44,534 nt of DNA from Cryomorphaceae bacterium (GTDB lineage Bacteria; Bacteroidota; Bacteroidia; Flavobacteriales_D; SKUL01). The stretch spans positions 1-44,534 of the forward strand of contig REDV01000079.1 of NCBI GenBank assembly GCA_007695365.1, read 5' to 3'. Positions 17,236 to 26,367 of this stretch are shown piece after piece. Numbering within the stretch: position 1 is the first letter of the stretch; each line of letters opens with the position of its first letter. The notes below the pieces were generated by a model. The model worked only from the letters and a program-made list of their open reading frames with translations, had not been told where the DNA came from and did no database searches. Made by a program: the position numbers and the translations under genes.

Positions 17236-17798
17236 CAGTTTTCTACATGTAATGCGAGACCTTTCAATGACATGCCTACAAACAGGTTGTTTCGCTCTGC
17301 ATTGGGAACGCTCAATTCGAACTTTAGATTATCGTCAACCACAATAAAATTGATTGCAACCCCCTTTGTGAGGGCTCCCTTGTGGTGAGAAATGAGCAGG
17401 GTGCTTGTACCATTCACATAGCTAATTACATCATCGAGAGATGAGCTGAATTCGTTGTCAACAAACAAAATGTGGCAGGTGGTGAAGTTCTGCGTGTTAG
17501 AAATTTTGCGAATTTCTATGGGCTGGCTACCAATGGTTTTACCATTATACTTAGTAACCAATTGCTGGTACATACTGGAGCTCCCCATTACACCTATGAT
17601 GAAGTTGCCTTTTTTGAGATGATCGGGCCAATCTATCATCTTTGCAAAGTTGTAGATGTAACTGGCTTTGATGATGGCGGCAGTATCCTTTTCATCAAAG
17701 CGAGGTCCTTCAGGGTCGGTGGTAGGCGCAAAAGCCAACACCACCGACAATAGAGTCAGTACTGCCAAACACTTCAGAAAAGATACACCGCGCATCAT
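17235..17798 (-). CDS. YfiR-like (DUF4154) periplasmic protein
   Basis: The 187-residue protein has a signal peptide (about 1-22) and the DUF4154/YfiR pattern. It contains IIKASYIYNFAKMIDWP near residue 45, FIIGVMGSS, a segment around TCHILFVDNE, and SHHKGALTKGVAINFIVVDDNLKFELSVPNAERNNL near the end (only its parts need matching). In Pseudomonas, YfiR is a periplasmic repressor of the diguanylate cyclase YfiN. Here no GGDEF gene is nearby; instead the downstream membrane output is a SpoIIE phosphatase. The gene appears to be first in the operon, and no clear -7 box was found upstream. Confidence 0.85.
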   Translation of the reverse strand: MMRGVSFLKCLAVLTLLSVVLAFAPTTDPEGPRFDEKDTAAIIKASYIYNFAKMIDWPDHLKKGNFIIGVMGSSSMYQQLVTKYNGKTIGSQPIEIRKISNTQNFTTCHILFVDNEFSSSLDDVISYVNGTSTLLISHHKGALTKGVAINFIVVDDNLKFELSVPNAERNNLFVGMSLKGLALHVEN

Positions 17799-17836
17799 GG
17801 GTTAAAGTTAACGCTACTTTCCTATAATGGTCATTG

Positions 17837-17857
17837 CGTGGATATTTGTTTTCCACG
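17837..17857. other. Weak hairpin between the ferritin and yfiR-like genes
   Basis: CGTGGA (17837-17842) and TCCACG (17852-17857) form a 6-bp stem with a T-rich loop. No T run follows on the minus strand, so it is at best a weak terminator for ferritin or a leader structure for the yfiR operon. Confidence 0.3.
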
Positions 17858-17919
17858 GTGTTATCTTAATAGCCCCGAGCCATCATTTACTTGCCCCGTT
17901 GCTAATAAATTTTGCTGGT

Positions 17920-18420
17920 CTATCTGTGCGCAGAAGGCATGTTCTCCAGGTCGCGATCAAACAGGTACAGCCCTCCCTTATCATTTCCTATCATGTTGAG
18001 TTTATCCATGATGGTTCGGGCCTGTGCTTCCTCTTCAATCTGCTCAGAAACATACCACTGCAAAAAGTTGTGGGTGGTATAGTCCTTCTCTTCCAGGGTG
18101 GTGTGAACCAAGCCGTTGATTTCTTCTGTTACCTTGATCTCATGACCTAACAAAGATTCAAAAATATCACCCAGGCTTTTGAATTTAGCTGGTGGCTGCT
18201 TGAGGGCAGGCACAATAGCGTGCCCCCCACGTTCATTGATAAATCGCACCAGTTTGAGCATGTGCATGCGTTCTTCGTCAGACTGTGTGTAGAGAAATTT
18301 AGCAGTGCCATTGAAGCCCTGGGTTTCTGCCCATGAAGCCATTGAAAGGTAAAACTGTGAGCTGTCTGCTTCTACCTCTACCTGCCTGTTAAGCGCCTTT
18401 TCTATTTTTTTGGATAGCAT
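17920..18420 (-). CDS. Non-haem ferritin
   Basis: The ATG at 18418-18420 (MLSKKIEKALN) is the usual family start. The 166-residue four-helix protein stores iron as a 24-mer in the cytoplasm and oxidises Fe(II). Ferroxidase ligands are in place: Glu17, Glu50, His53 (DEERMH), Glu94 and Gln127 (EQIEEE). This is the FtnA type, not a haem-binding bacterioferritin. A full -33/-7 promoter lies just upstream (18445-18475), so the gene is transcribed alone and divergently from RNase R. Confidence 0.95.
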   Translation of the reverse strand: MLSKKIEKALNRQVEVEADSSQFYLSMASWAETQGFNGTAKFLYTQSDEERMHMLKLVRFINERGGHAIVPALKQPPAKFKSLGDIFESLLGHEIKVTEEINGLVHTTLEEKDYTTHNFLQWYVSEQIEEEAQARTIMDKLNMIGNDKGGLYLFDRDLENMPSAHR

Positions 18421-18444
18421 AATTGTTCTTAGTTTTAGCGAATT

Positions 18445-18475
18445 CAAAGTTAGGTTTTATCTGCCTACTAACAAA
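18445..18475 (-). promoter_or_regulatory. Bacteroidota promoter of the ferritin gene
   Basis: Read on the minus strand, TTTG (18472-18475) and TAACTTTG (18445-18452) are 19 bases apart. The predicted start of transcription is near 18438, giving a leader of about 18 bases before the ferritin ATG. Confidence 0.7.
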
Positions 18476-18500
18476 CCTGTCGGTGTTCCGTTTAAAAATC

Positions 18501-20654
18501 ATGTCGCGCAAGAAGAAAAAATCAGGCCAGGAAAAGAAAGGATCACCAGGAAAATCAGCCGGGCAGGATTTGTCGGTGGCTGTCATTGCTGCCTTTAAGC
18601 GGGAAGAAAACCGCCCCATGAATTACAAGCAGTTACTGGCCAGCATGGGCTTACACAAGCCCGCAAAGGGCGTGCTTCAGCGGACCCTCGAGAAAATGCT
18701 GTACAGTGATTTACTGGACGTGACCAGCCGGGGTAAGTATCGCCTGGTTGATTTTACCCCTGGCGAACTTACCGGTGTTTTGCAGGTAACCCGGCGCGGC
18801 GTAGGATATTTACTCACCGAGCAGGGAGAGGAAGATGTGGTGATTAATCCCAAAGACATGGGAACGGCCTTTGATGGTGATACCGTGGCGGTTGTTCTGA
18901 AAGGAAAACGATCGGGTCAGCCTTCCGGCCGCATTGTGAAAGTGCTTCAGCGGGCCAGCACTACATTTGTGGGAGTAATTCAAATAAGCGAGCGGTACGC
19001 TTTTGTGGTGCCGTCTAACCAGCGCATTCACGTTGATATCTTTGTGCTGCGCAGCAATATTGGTGGAGCCCGAAACGGACAAAAAGTCATTGTTGAAATG
19101 ACCGGCTGGCCTGATGAATCGGAAAACCCGGTTGGAAAAGTTGTGGCCGTTTTGGGTAATCCCGGTGATCACGAGGTAGAAATGCACGCCATCATGGCAG
19201 AATTCGGGTTGCCCATGGACTTTAAGGCTTCTGTTCAGGAGGCTGCCGACAAAGTGGATACTCAGATAACTCCTGCCGAAATCAAGCGCCGCCGCGACTT
19301 CAGAAAAGCCACCACTTTCACCATTGACCCTGTAGATGCGAAGGATTTTGACGATGCGCTTTCGGTAGAGTTCCTCAAAAACGGCGTTGTTCGGGTGGGT
19401 ATCCACATTGCCGATGTCTCGCATTACGTGCAACCCGGCGATGTGCTCGACAATGAAGCGTACCAACGTGCTACTTCAGTGTACTTGGTTGATAGAGTAG
19501 TGCCTATGTTACCGGAGGTTTTGAGCAACCTTGTTTGCTCGCTGAGACCCGAGGAGGAAAAGTTGTGCTTTTCTGCAGTTTTTGATTTAGATGAGAACGC
19601 AGCCATCAAGACTGAGTGGTTTGGACGCACGGTTATCCGTTCAGACCACCGTTTTACCTACGAAGCTGCCCAGGAGGTAATTGACGCTCAAAAAGGGCCC
19701 TACCTCAAAGAGTTGAATACCCTTTTGGGTTTGAGCAAGATTATGCGCAAGGCCCGAACCGCATTCGGGGCCATAGAATTTGGTGGTAGTGAAGTACGCT
19801 TTGACCTTGACGACAACGGTAAACCCATTGGTGTGCGGGAGAAAAAGCTACAAGACACCAATCGGCTGATTGAAGACTTTATGTTGCTTGCCAATCAGCG
19901 TGTGGCCATGTTTGTAAGTCAGCGTAAACCTGACAACCCCATTCCTTTTGTGTACCGCGTGCACAACGAGCCGGACGAAGACAAGCTCACCGAACTCCGG
20001 GCATTTGCCCAACGCTTCGGTCACGAAATGAAAGCCGCTAAAAATAAAAGTGCCGCTTTTGCCATTACCGAACTACTGAGGAATGTAGCCGGTAAACCCG
20101 AAGAGAACCTGCTTCGCCACATGGCTATCCGAAGCATGGCCAAAGCCGTGTATAGCACCCAAAACATCGGACATTACGGTTTGGGCTTTCAGTTTTACAC
20201 CCACTTTACTTCACCCATTCGCCGGTATCCTGATGTGATGGTGCATCGCGTGCTGGAGCGCGTGCTACAAGGTGAGTCGGGTCCGGATCAGGACACACTG
20301 GAATCGTCGTGCCGGCATTGCTCGCTGCAAGAAAGAAAAGCTTCCGAAGCCGAAAGGATGTCAATCAAGTACAAGCAGGTAGAGTTTATGATGGAGCGCG
20401 TTGGAGAGGTTTTCGAGGGTATTGTTTCGGGCCTCACCAGCTGGGGGATTTTTGTGGTGCTCAACGACAACGCCTGCGAAGGAATGATGAACCTTCAACA
20501 AATGGAAGGCGATTATTTCGTTTTTGATGAGGAGCGCTACCGTGTTGTGGGTAAGCGAACCAAAACGGTATTCGAAATTGGCGATACGGTCACCATTCGT
20601 GTAGTGCGCGGCGACCTGATTAATCTGCAATTGGATTTTGAGTGGGTTCCCTAA
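18501..20654 (+). CDS. rnr: Ribonuclease R
   Basis: The ATG at 18501 (MSRKKKKSG) is used because the upstream frame overlaps the ferritin promoter. The 717-residue 3'-5' exoribonuclease has a basic N-terminus, a winged-helix domain, cold-shock OB domains (about 70-235), the RNB catalytic domain (about 255-590) and a C-terminal S1 domain (about 630-715, with GEVFEGIVSGLTSWGIFVVL). The metal-binding aspartates fall in TIDPVDAKDFDDALS: Asp276, Asp282, Asp284 and Asp285. The enzyme degrades structured RNA and takes part in rRNA quality control. It converges with the LytTR gene, leaving only 4 bases. Confidence 0.95.
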   Translation: MSRKKKKSGQEKKGSPGKSAGQDLSVAVIAAFKREENRPMNYKQLLASMGLHKPAKGVLQRTLEKMLYSDLLDVTSRGKYRLVDFTPGELTGVLQVTRRGVGYLLTEQGEEDVVINPKDMGTAFDGDTVAVVLKGKRSGQPSGRIVKVLQRASTTFVGVIQISERYAFVVPSNQRIHVDIFVLRSNIGGARNGQKVIVEMTGWPDESENPVGKVVAVLGNPGDHEVEMHAIMAEFGLPMDFKASVQEAADKVDTQITPAEIKRRRDFRKATTFTIDPVDAKDFDDALSVEFLKNGVVRVGIHIADVSHYVQPGDVLDNEAYQRATSVYLVDRVVPMLPEVLSNLVCSLRPEEEKLCFSAVFDLDENAAIKTEWFGRTVIRSDHRFTYEAAQEVIDAQKGPYLKELNTLLGLSKIMRKARTAFGAIEFGGSEVRFDLDDNGKPIGVREKKLQDTNRLIEDFMLLANQRVAMFVSQRKPDNPIPFVYRVHNEPDEDKLTELRAFAQRFGHEMKAAKNKSAAFAITELLRNVAGKPEENLLRHMAIRSMAKAVYSTQNIGHYGLGFQFYTHFTSPIRRYPDVMVHRVLERVLQGESGPDQDTLESSCRHCSLQERKASEAERMSIKYKQVEFMMERVGEVFEGIVSGLTSWGIFVVLNDNACEGMMNLQQMEGDYFVFDEERYRVVGKRTKTVFEIGDTVTIRVVRGDLINLQLDFEWVP

Positions 20655-20658
20655 ACCT

Positions 20659-21411
20659 CTACACGAGGTTGATGCGGTTATTTAACTCGTCTTTGTATGA
20701 CCCCCCGATTGGAATCACTTTTTTATCGTTTTCCAGAATCAGGTTGGGTTGCTCAATGGCCGCAATTTTGTCCAGCCGCACGATAAATGAGCGATGCACG
20801 CGCACAAAGTCTTCCGATGGGAGTTTTTTCTCGATATCCTTCATCGTGGAGTGAATGGTATAGCGAGAATTGAGTGCGTTGATAACCACGTAGTCTTTTA
20901 GGGCTTCCACAAAGTAAATGTCTTCGGTTCTGAGTTTTACCAGTCGAGAGTTGGATTTCACAAAAATAAAGTCCTTGCTGTCTTTGTTCTCCACGATAGA
21001 GTAGAGCATGTCGCGCTCTTTCCGCACTTCGCTTTCCCGCTTGTGCTTATAGATGGCCATCTCAATAGACGTGTGAATATCAATTTCCTTGAATGGCTTG
21101 ATGATATACCCGCACGGTTCGGTTACTTTAGCCCTCGCGAGGGTTCCTTCGTCAGCGTAGGCAGTGAGATAGATTACCGGGATATTTAGCTCGCCCCGGA
21201 TCTGGTCTGCTGCTTCTATACCGTTCATGTCGCCTTTCAGCATGATGTCCATCAAAACAATATCAGGCATGTTTTCACGGGCAAGCTCAATGGCCTTCTC
21301 GCCCGTAGATGCAGCTCCTACTACATTATATCCCAGTTTTTTGAGGCTCTGTTGAATGTCTTTTGACACGATGCTTTCGTCCTCAACCACCAATACGTTT
21401 GTCTTAGCCAT
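20659..21411 (-). CDS. LytTR-family response regulator
   Basis: The 250-residue protein has a receiver domain (about 5-122) with the acidic pair Glu10-Asp11, phosphoacceptor Asp55 (IVLMDIML), Thr83 and Lys105 (IIKPFKE). A LytTR DNA-binding domain follows (about 146-250, with YFVEALKDYVVI and FVRVHRSFIV). LytTR regulators bind direct-repeat sites and often control surface or secreted functions. Its start overlaps the kinase gene by 8 bases, so the two are a coupled two-component pair. Confidence 0.93.
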   Translation of the reverse strand: MAKTNVLVVEDESIVSKDIQQSLKKLGYNVVGAASTGEKAIELARENMPDIVLMDIMLKGDMNGIEAADQIRGELNIPVIYLTAYADEGTLARAKVTEPCGYIIKPFKEIDIHTSIEMAIYKHKRESEVRKERDMLYSIVENKDSKDFIFVKSNSRLVKLRTEDIYFVEALKDYVVINALNSRYTIHSTMKDIEKKLPSEDFVRVHRSFIVRLDKIAAIEQPNLILENDKKVIPIGGSYKDELNNRINLV

Positions 21412-24394
21412 GGCTCAGTGTTCGTTCGTTTACTTTTTCAAATGTAATGAAATATTCCGTTCCCTCGCCCGGCTTTGAACGGAAGCTTACCTCTCCGTCC
21501 AGCTGCTCAATAAGCGTAAAAACCAACTGCAGTCCGAGCGTATCTGTATCTTCAAAGTTAAAATCTTCTGTTACACCCACCCCGTTATCACTCACCCCCA
21601 GTTTCACCTTGCCGTTCTCTTCGCGGATTGAAAGTTTGAGAATCCCTTTCTGTCCATTAGGAAATGCATATTTCAATGCATTAGAAACCAGCTCATTAAC
21701 AATAAGCCCGCAAGGTATTGCCTGATCAAGGTTTAGAAAAACCCTTTCGAAATTGGTCTTGAGCTGAAGGAGTTGTTGACCAACACTGTAAGAATGAACC
21801 AGGTTCTTGGTCAGGCTCATGATGTAATCAGAGAAATCAATGGAGCTGAAGTCGCTGGTTTGGTATAGGCTTTCGTGGATAAAGGACATTGACTTGATAC
21901 GATTCTGGCTTTCCCTCAGTATGCTCAGCGTGTTCTCGTCTTTTACGTACGATGACTGGAGGTTGAGAATGCTTGAAATAACCTGCAGATTGTTCTTTAC
22001 CCTGTGATGCACTTCCTGAAGCAGTATTTCCTTTTCGTGCAAGGACTCGCGCATTTGCTTTTCAATGCGCTTTTTATCGGTAATCTCATGGGCCATGCAC
22101 GATAACTCGCTTACTGTACCGTCCTCTTTCCTGATGGGATTGAGAAAGGTCTCAATGTAAAAGGTTTCCTTTTTGTTAATTTTCAACATTCCTTCAAAGC
22201 GATTGGATTTACCTGCCAGTGCTTCGCCATAAAGCTGTTTCATGCCGGCTTGCAAATCCTTTCTCACATAGGGTTTGATTTTCTCCATGAAATTATCGCC
22301 AATATGAATTTCAAGACCTAGGTTCTTGTGCATTAAAAGCCCGAAATTGGTATTGTATGATGTGACCCTGAACTTGTGGTCGAGGGTCCATATCATCATG
22401 GCCGAAGAGTTGAAAATGGACCCTATTTTAGCCGTTTGCTCCTTAATTTTTACTTCAGCCTGCTTCTTGTAGGTTACCGAATGGGCAATGCCACTCAATT
22501 CTACCACCTCATTTTTTTCGTTCCGAATCGGGTTGAGAAAGACGTCATACCATTCTTGCTTCTTGTCGTTATCCAGAAAATGACATTCAAATTGCTGTGA
22601 TTCGCCTGATGAAGCACAATCGTGGTACTTACCTTTCCAAAAAGCTCTTTCAGTTTTACTCATTTGACTGCCGAGTCCGTTAAAAACCTCTCCATATCGC
22701 AACTCCTGCCCTGTAAGTTTTTTTACTACCGCGGCAAACCTGTTGTTATAGGAAGTCACTCTTCCTTTTAAATCCTGCGACCAAATCAGATAATGGCTGC
22801 TTTGAAAGATAGAACGAATTTTTGCTGCTTGTGCTTCTGCCTCGGCCTGTGCAATTTTTTTGTCTGTTATGTCCAGTATAAGCTCTCTGGAGCCCATATA
22901 AACACCTTTTTCAAATACCGGTGATGAATTGACCTGTACAAATCTGGTTTTGCCCTTGTGGTCCACCAACTCAAATTCAAGGTTATTGATAGACAACCCT
23001 TTGTTAAGATATGCTTCGCGTTGTTCGCGCACTGTTTTTCGCTGACCGCGTTTTACCATTTGCAGCAGATTCAAATTTTCTGCTTGAGATGATTTTGCAG
23101 CCAGAAGCTTTAGTGCTGCTTTATTCCAGTACTTTAAGTTGCCTTTAGGATCAATCATCAGATAGGCATCCGACATGTTATCAAATAGGTCGCGATAGAG
23201 TTCTTCGCGGTAACGCAGGTTCTCGGCAGCTTCCTTTTCCTTGCTGATATCGCGCGATACACCCATGGATCCGAGGTATTTTCCATCTTTAGAATGCAGA
23301 CGTGAAGCTGAAAGGAAGGCTATAAAAACTTCACCGCTTTTTCGCTTGTTGCGAACCTCCATGGCTATGCTTTTTTGCCCGGCCAGGGTTTTACGCACTC
23401 TTCTGTATTCAAGTTTGTCAGCAAAAAGCATTTCAGTTGTGGTACCCAAAACATCTGAGCGCTTGTAGCCAAATTGTTTCTCTGCCGCTTTATTGAACAC
23501 ACTTATTTTGCCGTTTTCGTCTTCGGCAATAATCATATCCATCGAGCTCTCAATCACTGCTTCATTAAAGTTACGCGACGCTTCCAGTTCGCGCTGGGTC
23601 ACTTTGTGCTCTCTTATCTCGTGCTTTAGAATCTGATTAATTTCTTCTGCCAGTTGAGCACGCATGCGTTCATGAATCCAATGCTTGCGCTTAGAAAGGT
23701 TGCTCAAAATTGTGAGCTGAAATTTTCTGCCCCCCACATTCACATGTACCGTCCGTTCTTCAAGATAAATGGTTTCACCATCCGGATCAATCATCGAAAA
23801 CTCGTGTACTTCGGGTAATTTTCCTTTTTTCCATTCCTCGAGGCGCAATTTCATCGTTTCTCTAACGTTCTCAGGAAACAGGGCTTGAAATTGTCTTCCT
23901 ACCACTTCAGCTTTTGATTCCAATCCCATCAACCACGCCGTAGAATCATTGATAAGCACTATCCGTCCTTTTTCGTGTACAATAACACCATCGGGTAAAA
24001 AATCCATCCACCCCAATTGAGAGAGAGGAACGTTGAAGTAAGGAGTTCCGGGTATAACAGCATGAAATTGAGCTACAATTAACCCTTGTTCGGAATGGAG
24101 AGGCGTGAAAGCAACTTGCAATTCGCTGGCAAGTGCATTACAATCTGCCTTTGCCTGCCGCAAGGTCATTCCCTGTTTTTCAATTTCCTCTTTGATTGAT
24201 GAAAAGGACTTTCCTTTACAAAACTGAATATTTATCAGCCTTTTAGATTTTTCAATATCGCCTTTCTCGGTAAGAAGAAAAGCAGCACTTTCAGAAATCC
24301 ATATGACTGTTTGCCGGGCACAATCCAACAATGCCACAGGAATATTGGCCTTTTTCCAATGGCTGATGATATCGTTGTGGCTTAGACTGATCAT
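21404..24394 (-). CDS. Soluble multi-PAS sensor histidine kinase, HisKA_2 type
   Basis: The 996-residue kinase has no membrane segment. After a degenerate PAS-like N-terminus (1-110) come PAS domains at about 124-240, 275-390, 395-515, 525-645 and 655-775. A HisKA_2 dimerisation helix carries phosphoacceptor His797 (EVHHRVKNNLQ), and a HATPase domain has the N box (IVNELVSNALKYAF, Asn900) and DNGVG (Asp936). PAS four and five are clearly similar (KIRSIFQSSHYLIW versus KIGSIFNSSAMMIW), pointing to an internal duplication. It overlaps the LytTR regulator by 8 bases and follows the MORN-repeat gene by 6 bases. The signal is unknown and must be cytoplasmic or relayed. Confidence 0.93.
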   Translation of the reverse strand: MISLSHNDIISHWKKANIPVALLDCARQTVIWISESAAFLLTEKGDIEKSKRLINIQFCKGKSFSSIKEEIEKQGMTLRQAKADCNALASELQVAFTPLHSEQGLIVAQFHAVIPGTPYFNVPLSQLGWMDFLPDGVIVHEKGRIVLINDSTAWLMGLESKAEVVGRQFQALFPENVRETMKLRLEEWKKGKLPEVHEFSMIDPDGETIYLEERTVHVNVGGRKFQLTILSNLSKRKHWIHERMRAQLAEEINQILKHEIREHKVTQRELEASRNFNEAVIESSMDMIIAEDENGKISVFNKAAEKQFGYKRSDVLGTTTEMLFADKLEYRRVRKTLAGQKSIAMEVRNKRKSGEVFIAFLSASRLHSKDGKYLGSMGVSRDISKEKEAAENLRYREELYRDLFDNMSDAYLMIDPKGNLKYWNKAALKLLAAKSSQAENLNLLQMVKRGQRKTVREQREAYLNKGLSINNLEFELVDHKGKTRFVQVNSSPVFEKGVYMGSRELILDITDKKIAQAEAEAQAAKIRSIFQSSHYLIWSQDLKGRVTSYNNRFAAVVKKLTGQELRYGEVFNGLGSQMSKTERAFWKGKYHDCASSGESQQFECHFLDNDKKQEWYDVFLNPIRNEKNEVVELSGIAHSVTYKKQAEVKIKEQTAKIGSIFNSSAMMIWTLDHKFRVTSYNTNFGLLMHKNLGLEIHIGDNFMEKIKPYVRKDLQAGMKQLYGEALAGKSNRFEGMLKINKKETFYIETFLNPIRKEDGTVSELSCMAHEITDKKRIEKQMRESLHEKEILLQEVHHRVKNNLQVISSILNLQSSYVKDENTLSILRESQNRIKSMSFIHESLYQTSDFSSIDFSDYIMSLTKNLVHSYSVGQQLLQLKTNFERVFLNLDQAIPCGLIVNELVSNALKYAFPNGQKGILKLSIREENGKVKLGVSDNGVGVTEDFNFEDTDTLGLQLVFTLIEQLDGEVSFRSKPGEGTEYFITFEKVNERTLSHG

Positions 24395-24400
24395 TTCACA

Positions 24401-25975
24401 TCAGTTTTCAATATCTCCGCCTTCAAGCAGTCCCTCTGCATCACCCTTTTGGACTTTGGTTCCGTTTATCTTGTATTCCAACCCGTTGCGGTATTTTATC
24501 GTGAGTTGCAGCATTCCTTCTTCGTTAAACGTTTTCCAGGTACCCACACGCAATCCGCTTTTGTACTTTCCTTCCTGCTTCAGCTGCCCATTCGGAAAAA
24601 AGTGACGGTGTCTTCCTGTTTCCAACCCCATGGCATATTCTCCTTCAAACCTTGTTTTGCCATCAAAGTAAAGGTATTTCCACACGCCGTGACGCTCACC
24701 ATCCAAATAACTACCCCGTGCTTCATGTTCTCCCAATTTGTAATACCACTCCCCTTCTTTGCTGCCGTTGGAGTATTCACCTTCGGTAATTACTTCTCCC
24801 TCTGCATTGTATTCTACCGATTCTCCGTCCTCGTAGCCCCTGCGGTAATACTCTTTCCGCAGTACCGATCCATTTTCGTAGTACCAAATCCACTGTTTGT
24901 GCGGCTCTCCCTCTATATAAGAACCTTTTTGCAGAATCTGTCCTGATGGGTAGTAAAAAACCCAATCACCATCGCGTTTTGAATCCACATAACTGCCCTC
25001 AGACTTTATTTCCCCATCCGGATAGTAGTGGGTCCAGTACCCCTGGTAATAACCCGCCCTGTCTACAATACCTTTTCCTATTTTAACATCGTTGCTGTAC
25101 ATTACGCCATCTATAATGTCCCCACCGCTATCATAAATCCTGTGAATACCTTCTTTTCTTCCTTCCTTGTTGTAACCACCTGTTGAGCGAATGCTTCCAT
25201 CGGGATAGTATGTGTTCTGTATATCAAGAACTTTTACTTCATCTGCATCCTCAACCAACATTCCGTTCTCGTATTTTTCGAGCGATAACAAGTTGCTTCT
25301 TCTGTCGAATGTCTTAAAAATACCATGTCTCAGGCCATTGGTGTAGGTGCCATCTACGGCAATATTGCCATTGGGATGGTAATCTACCCATCGCCCTGTT
25401 TTGCGACCTTCAGTATCGTATCTGTTAATAGTTTCCTGCCGGGTAACGAAACCGTTTTCATACCTGATTAGGGTGATGATTCTACCGTCCTTTCCATACT
25501 CAAAAGCAGGCCCCTGCTCTTTTCCAGCGTCAAAATCCACTTTTTTTCGCACTTCTCCGGTTTCGTAAAAAAACAGTGTTTCCCCCTGCCTGACGTCGCG
25601 TTCGTATTGAGCTACTTCTTTAACATTACCCTCGGGGTCATACCAGATTGTTTCACCGTGCCGTTTCCCTTCGCTGTATTTGATAGCACTCGTTTTGATA
25701 CCCTCATGGTTGAAAAAAACCCATGTGCTGTCCAGCTCAAAGTTGGTTCTTTTGCCCTTGGATTTAATCGTGCCATCTGGATAGTATGTTTTCCAAAAAC
25801 CATCAGGCTTACCATCTATCATCATGCCCTCACTGGAAACATTTCCGTTGGGATGGAAGAACTGCTCAAAGACTCCTTCCTGAGCCTGGGTTTTATTCAT
25901 CCACAGCATACAACTTAAAAGAAGGAAATTTGAAAAAACCTTTCTTGTAGTTATTAGGCTGTGAAATGTGTTCAT
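24401..25975 (-). CDS. Exported MORN-repeat (YwqK-like) protein
   Basis: The 524-residue protein has an N-terminal signal-type segment (about 12-32, ending TQAQ). It is otherwise built almost entirely of roughly 20-24-residue MORN-variant repeats of the form G-x-W-x-x-Y-Y-P-(D/N)-G-x-I-x-x-x-G-x-Y, about twenty in all, forming a long beta-hairpin ladder. Databases often call such proteins YwqK-family antitoxins; nothing here supports a toxin-antitoxin role. It is the first gene of an operon with the multi-PAS kinase and LytTR regulator. A role in envelope sensing is therefore more likely, though inferred only from position. Confidence 0.85.
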   Translation of the reverse strand: MNTFHSLITTRKVFSNFLLLSCMLWMNKTQAQEGVFEQFFHPNGNVSSEGMMIDGKPDGFWKTYYPDGTIKSKGKRTNFELDSTWVFFNHEGIKTSAIKYSEGKRHGETIWYDPEGNVKEVAQYERDVRQGETLFFYETGEVRKKVDFDAGKEQGPAFEYGKDGRIITLIRYENGFVTRQETINRYDTEGRKTGRWVDYHPNGNIAVDGTYTNGLRHGIFKTFDRRSNLLSLEKYENGMLVEDADEVKVLDIQNTYYPDGSIRSTGGYNKEGRKEGIHRIYDSGGDIIDGVMYSNDVKIGKGIVDRAGYYQGYWTHYYPDGEIKSEGSYVDSKRDGDWVFYYPSGQILQKGSYIEGEPHKQWIWYYENGSVLRKEYYRRGYEDGESVEYNAEGEVITEGEYSNGSKEGEWYYKLGEHEARGSYLDGERHGVWKYLYFDGKTRFEGEYAMGLETGRHRHFFPNGQLKQEGKYKSGLRVGTWKTFNEEGMLQLTIKYRNGLEYKINGTKVQKGDAEGLLEGGDIEN

Positions 25976-26333
25976 AAGTGTTGTTGCTTTTGATTGTTTT
26001 ATGAGTTATGAGCGTTTAATAACAAGTTATTGACACCTGTGGTTTGCTGAAATATTTGGATACCACAATTTTCATCCCAAACAAAAGTACGTGTTGAAAA
26101 TTACAAACGTGGAAAAGTTTAGCTGAGTTGTCGGTTTGAACTGTTGAAAAAGGTGTGTTTCAATGGCAGGAAAATTTCGTTGAATAGATTTTTTTTATTG
26201 ACGAATTATTCTAAACAGCCCCTGTACTTAATTTTCCTAATGAAGTTTTCAACGTTTTTTAACACTACCATCACATGGATTGACCACCAAATGTTAGTAA
26301 AGTGAACACAACGTTAACCCCATAGTATTTAGC
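25976..26333. other. AT-rich intergenic region between the MORN operon and rpiB
   Basis: This stretch has no open frame with coding character. A minus-strand TACTTTTG (26082-26089) is a possible -7 box for the MORN operon and would give a leader of about 100 bases. The rest holds A/T runs and no clear hairpin. Confidence 0.4.
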
Positions 26334-26341
26334 TACCTTTG
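26334..26341 (+). promoter_or_regulatory. -7 box of rpiB
   Basis: TACCTTTG is an exact TAnnTTTG match, 26 bases upstream of the rpiB ATG. The -33 position is poorly conserved (GTTAAC in place of TTTG). Confidence 0.5.
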
Positions 26342-26367
26342 GGAAGTAAAAATTGAATGAAAGAATA

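Noticed and set aside
17235-17798. c-di-GMP control suggested by YfiR homology
   Set aside because: No GGDEF or EAL gene is in the window, and the operon output is a SpoIIE phosphatase, so direct c-di-GMP control is not supported.
24401-25975. Toxin-antitoxin role suggested by the YwqK family name
   Set aside because: No toxin gene is adjacent; the protein is a secreted MORN-repeat ladder in a two-component operon.
24401-25975. Repeats in this region as a CRISPR array
   Set aside because: The periodicity is that of protein-coding MORN repeats with diverged DNA; there are no identical direct repeats with unique spacers and no cas genes.
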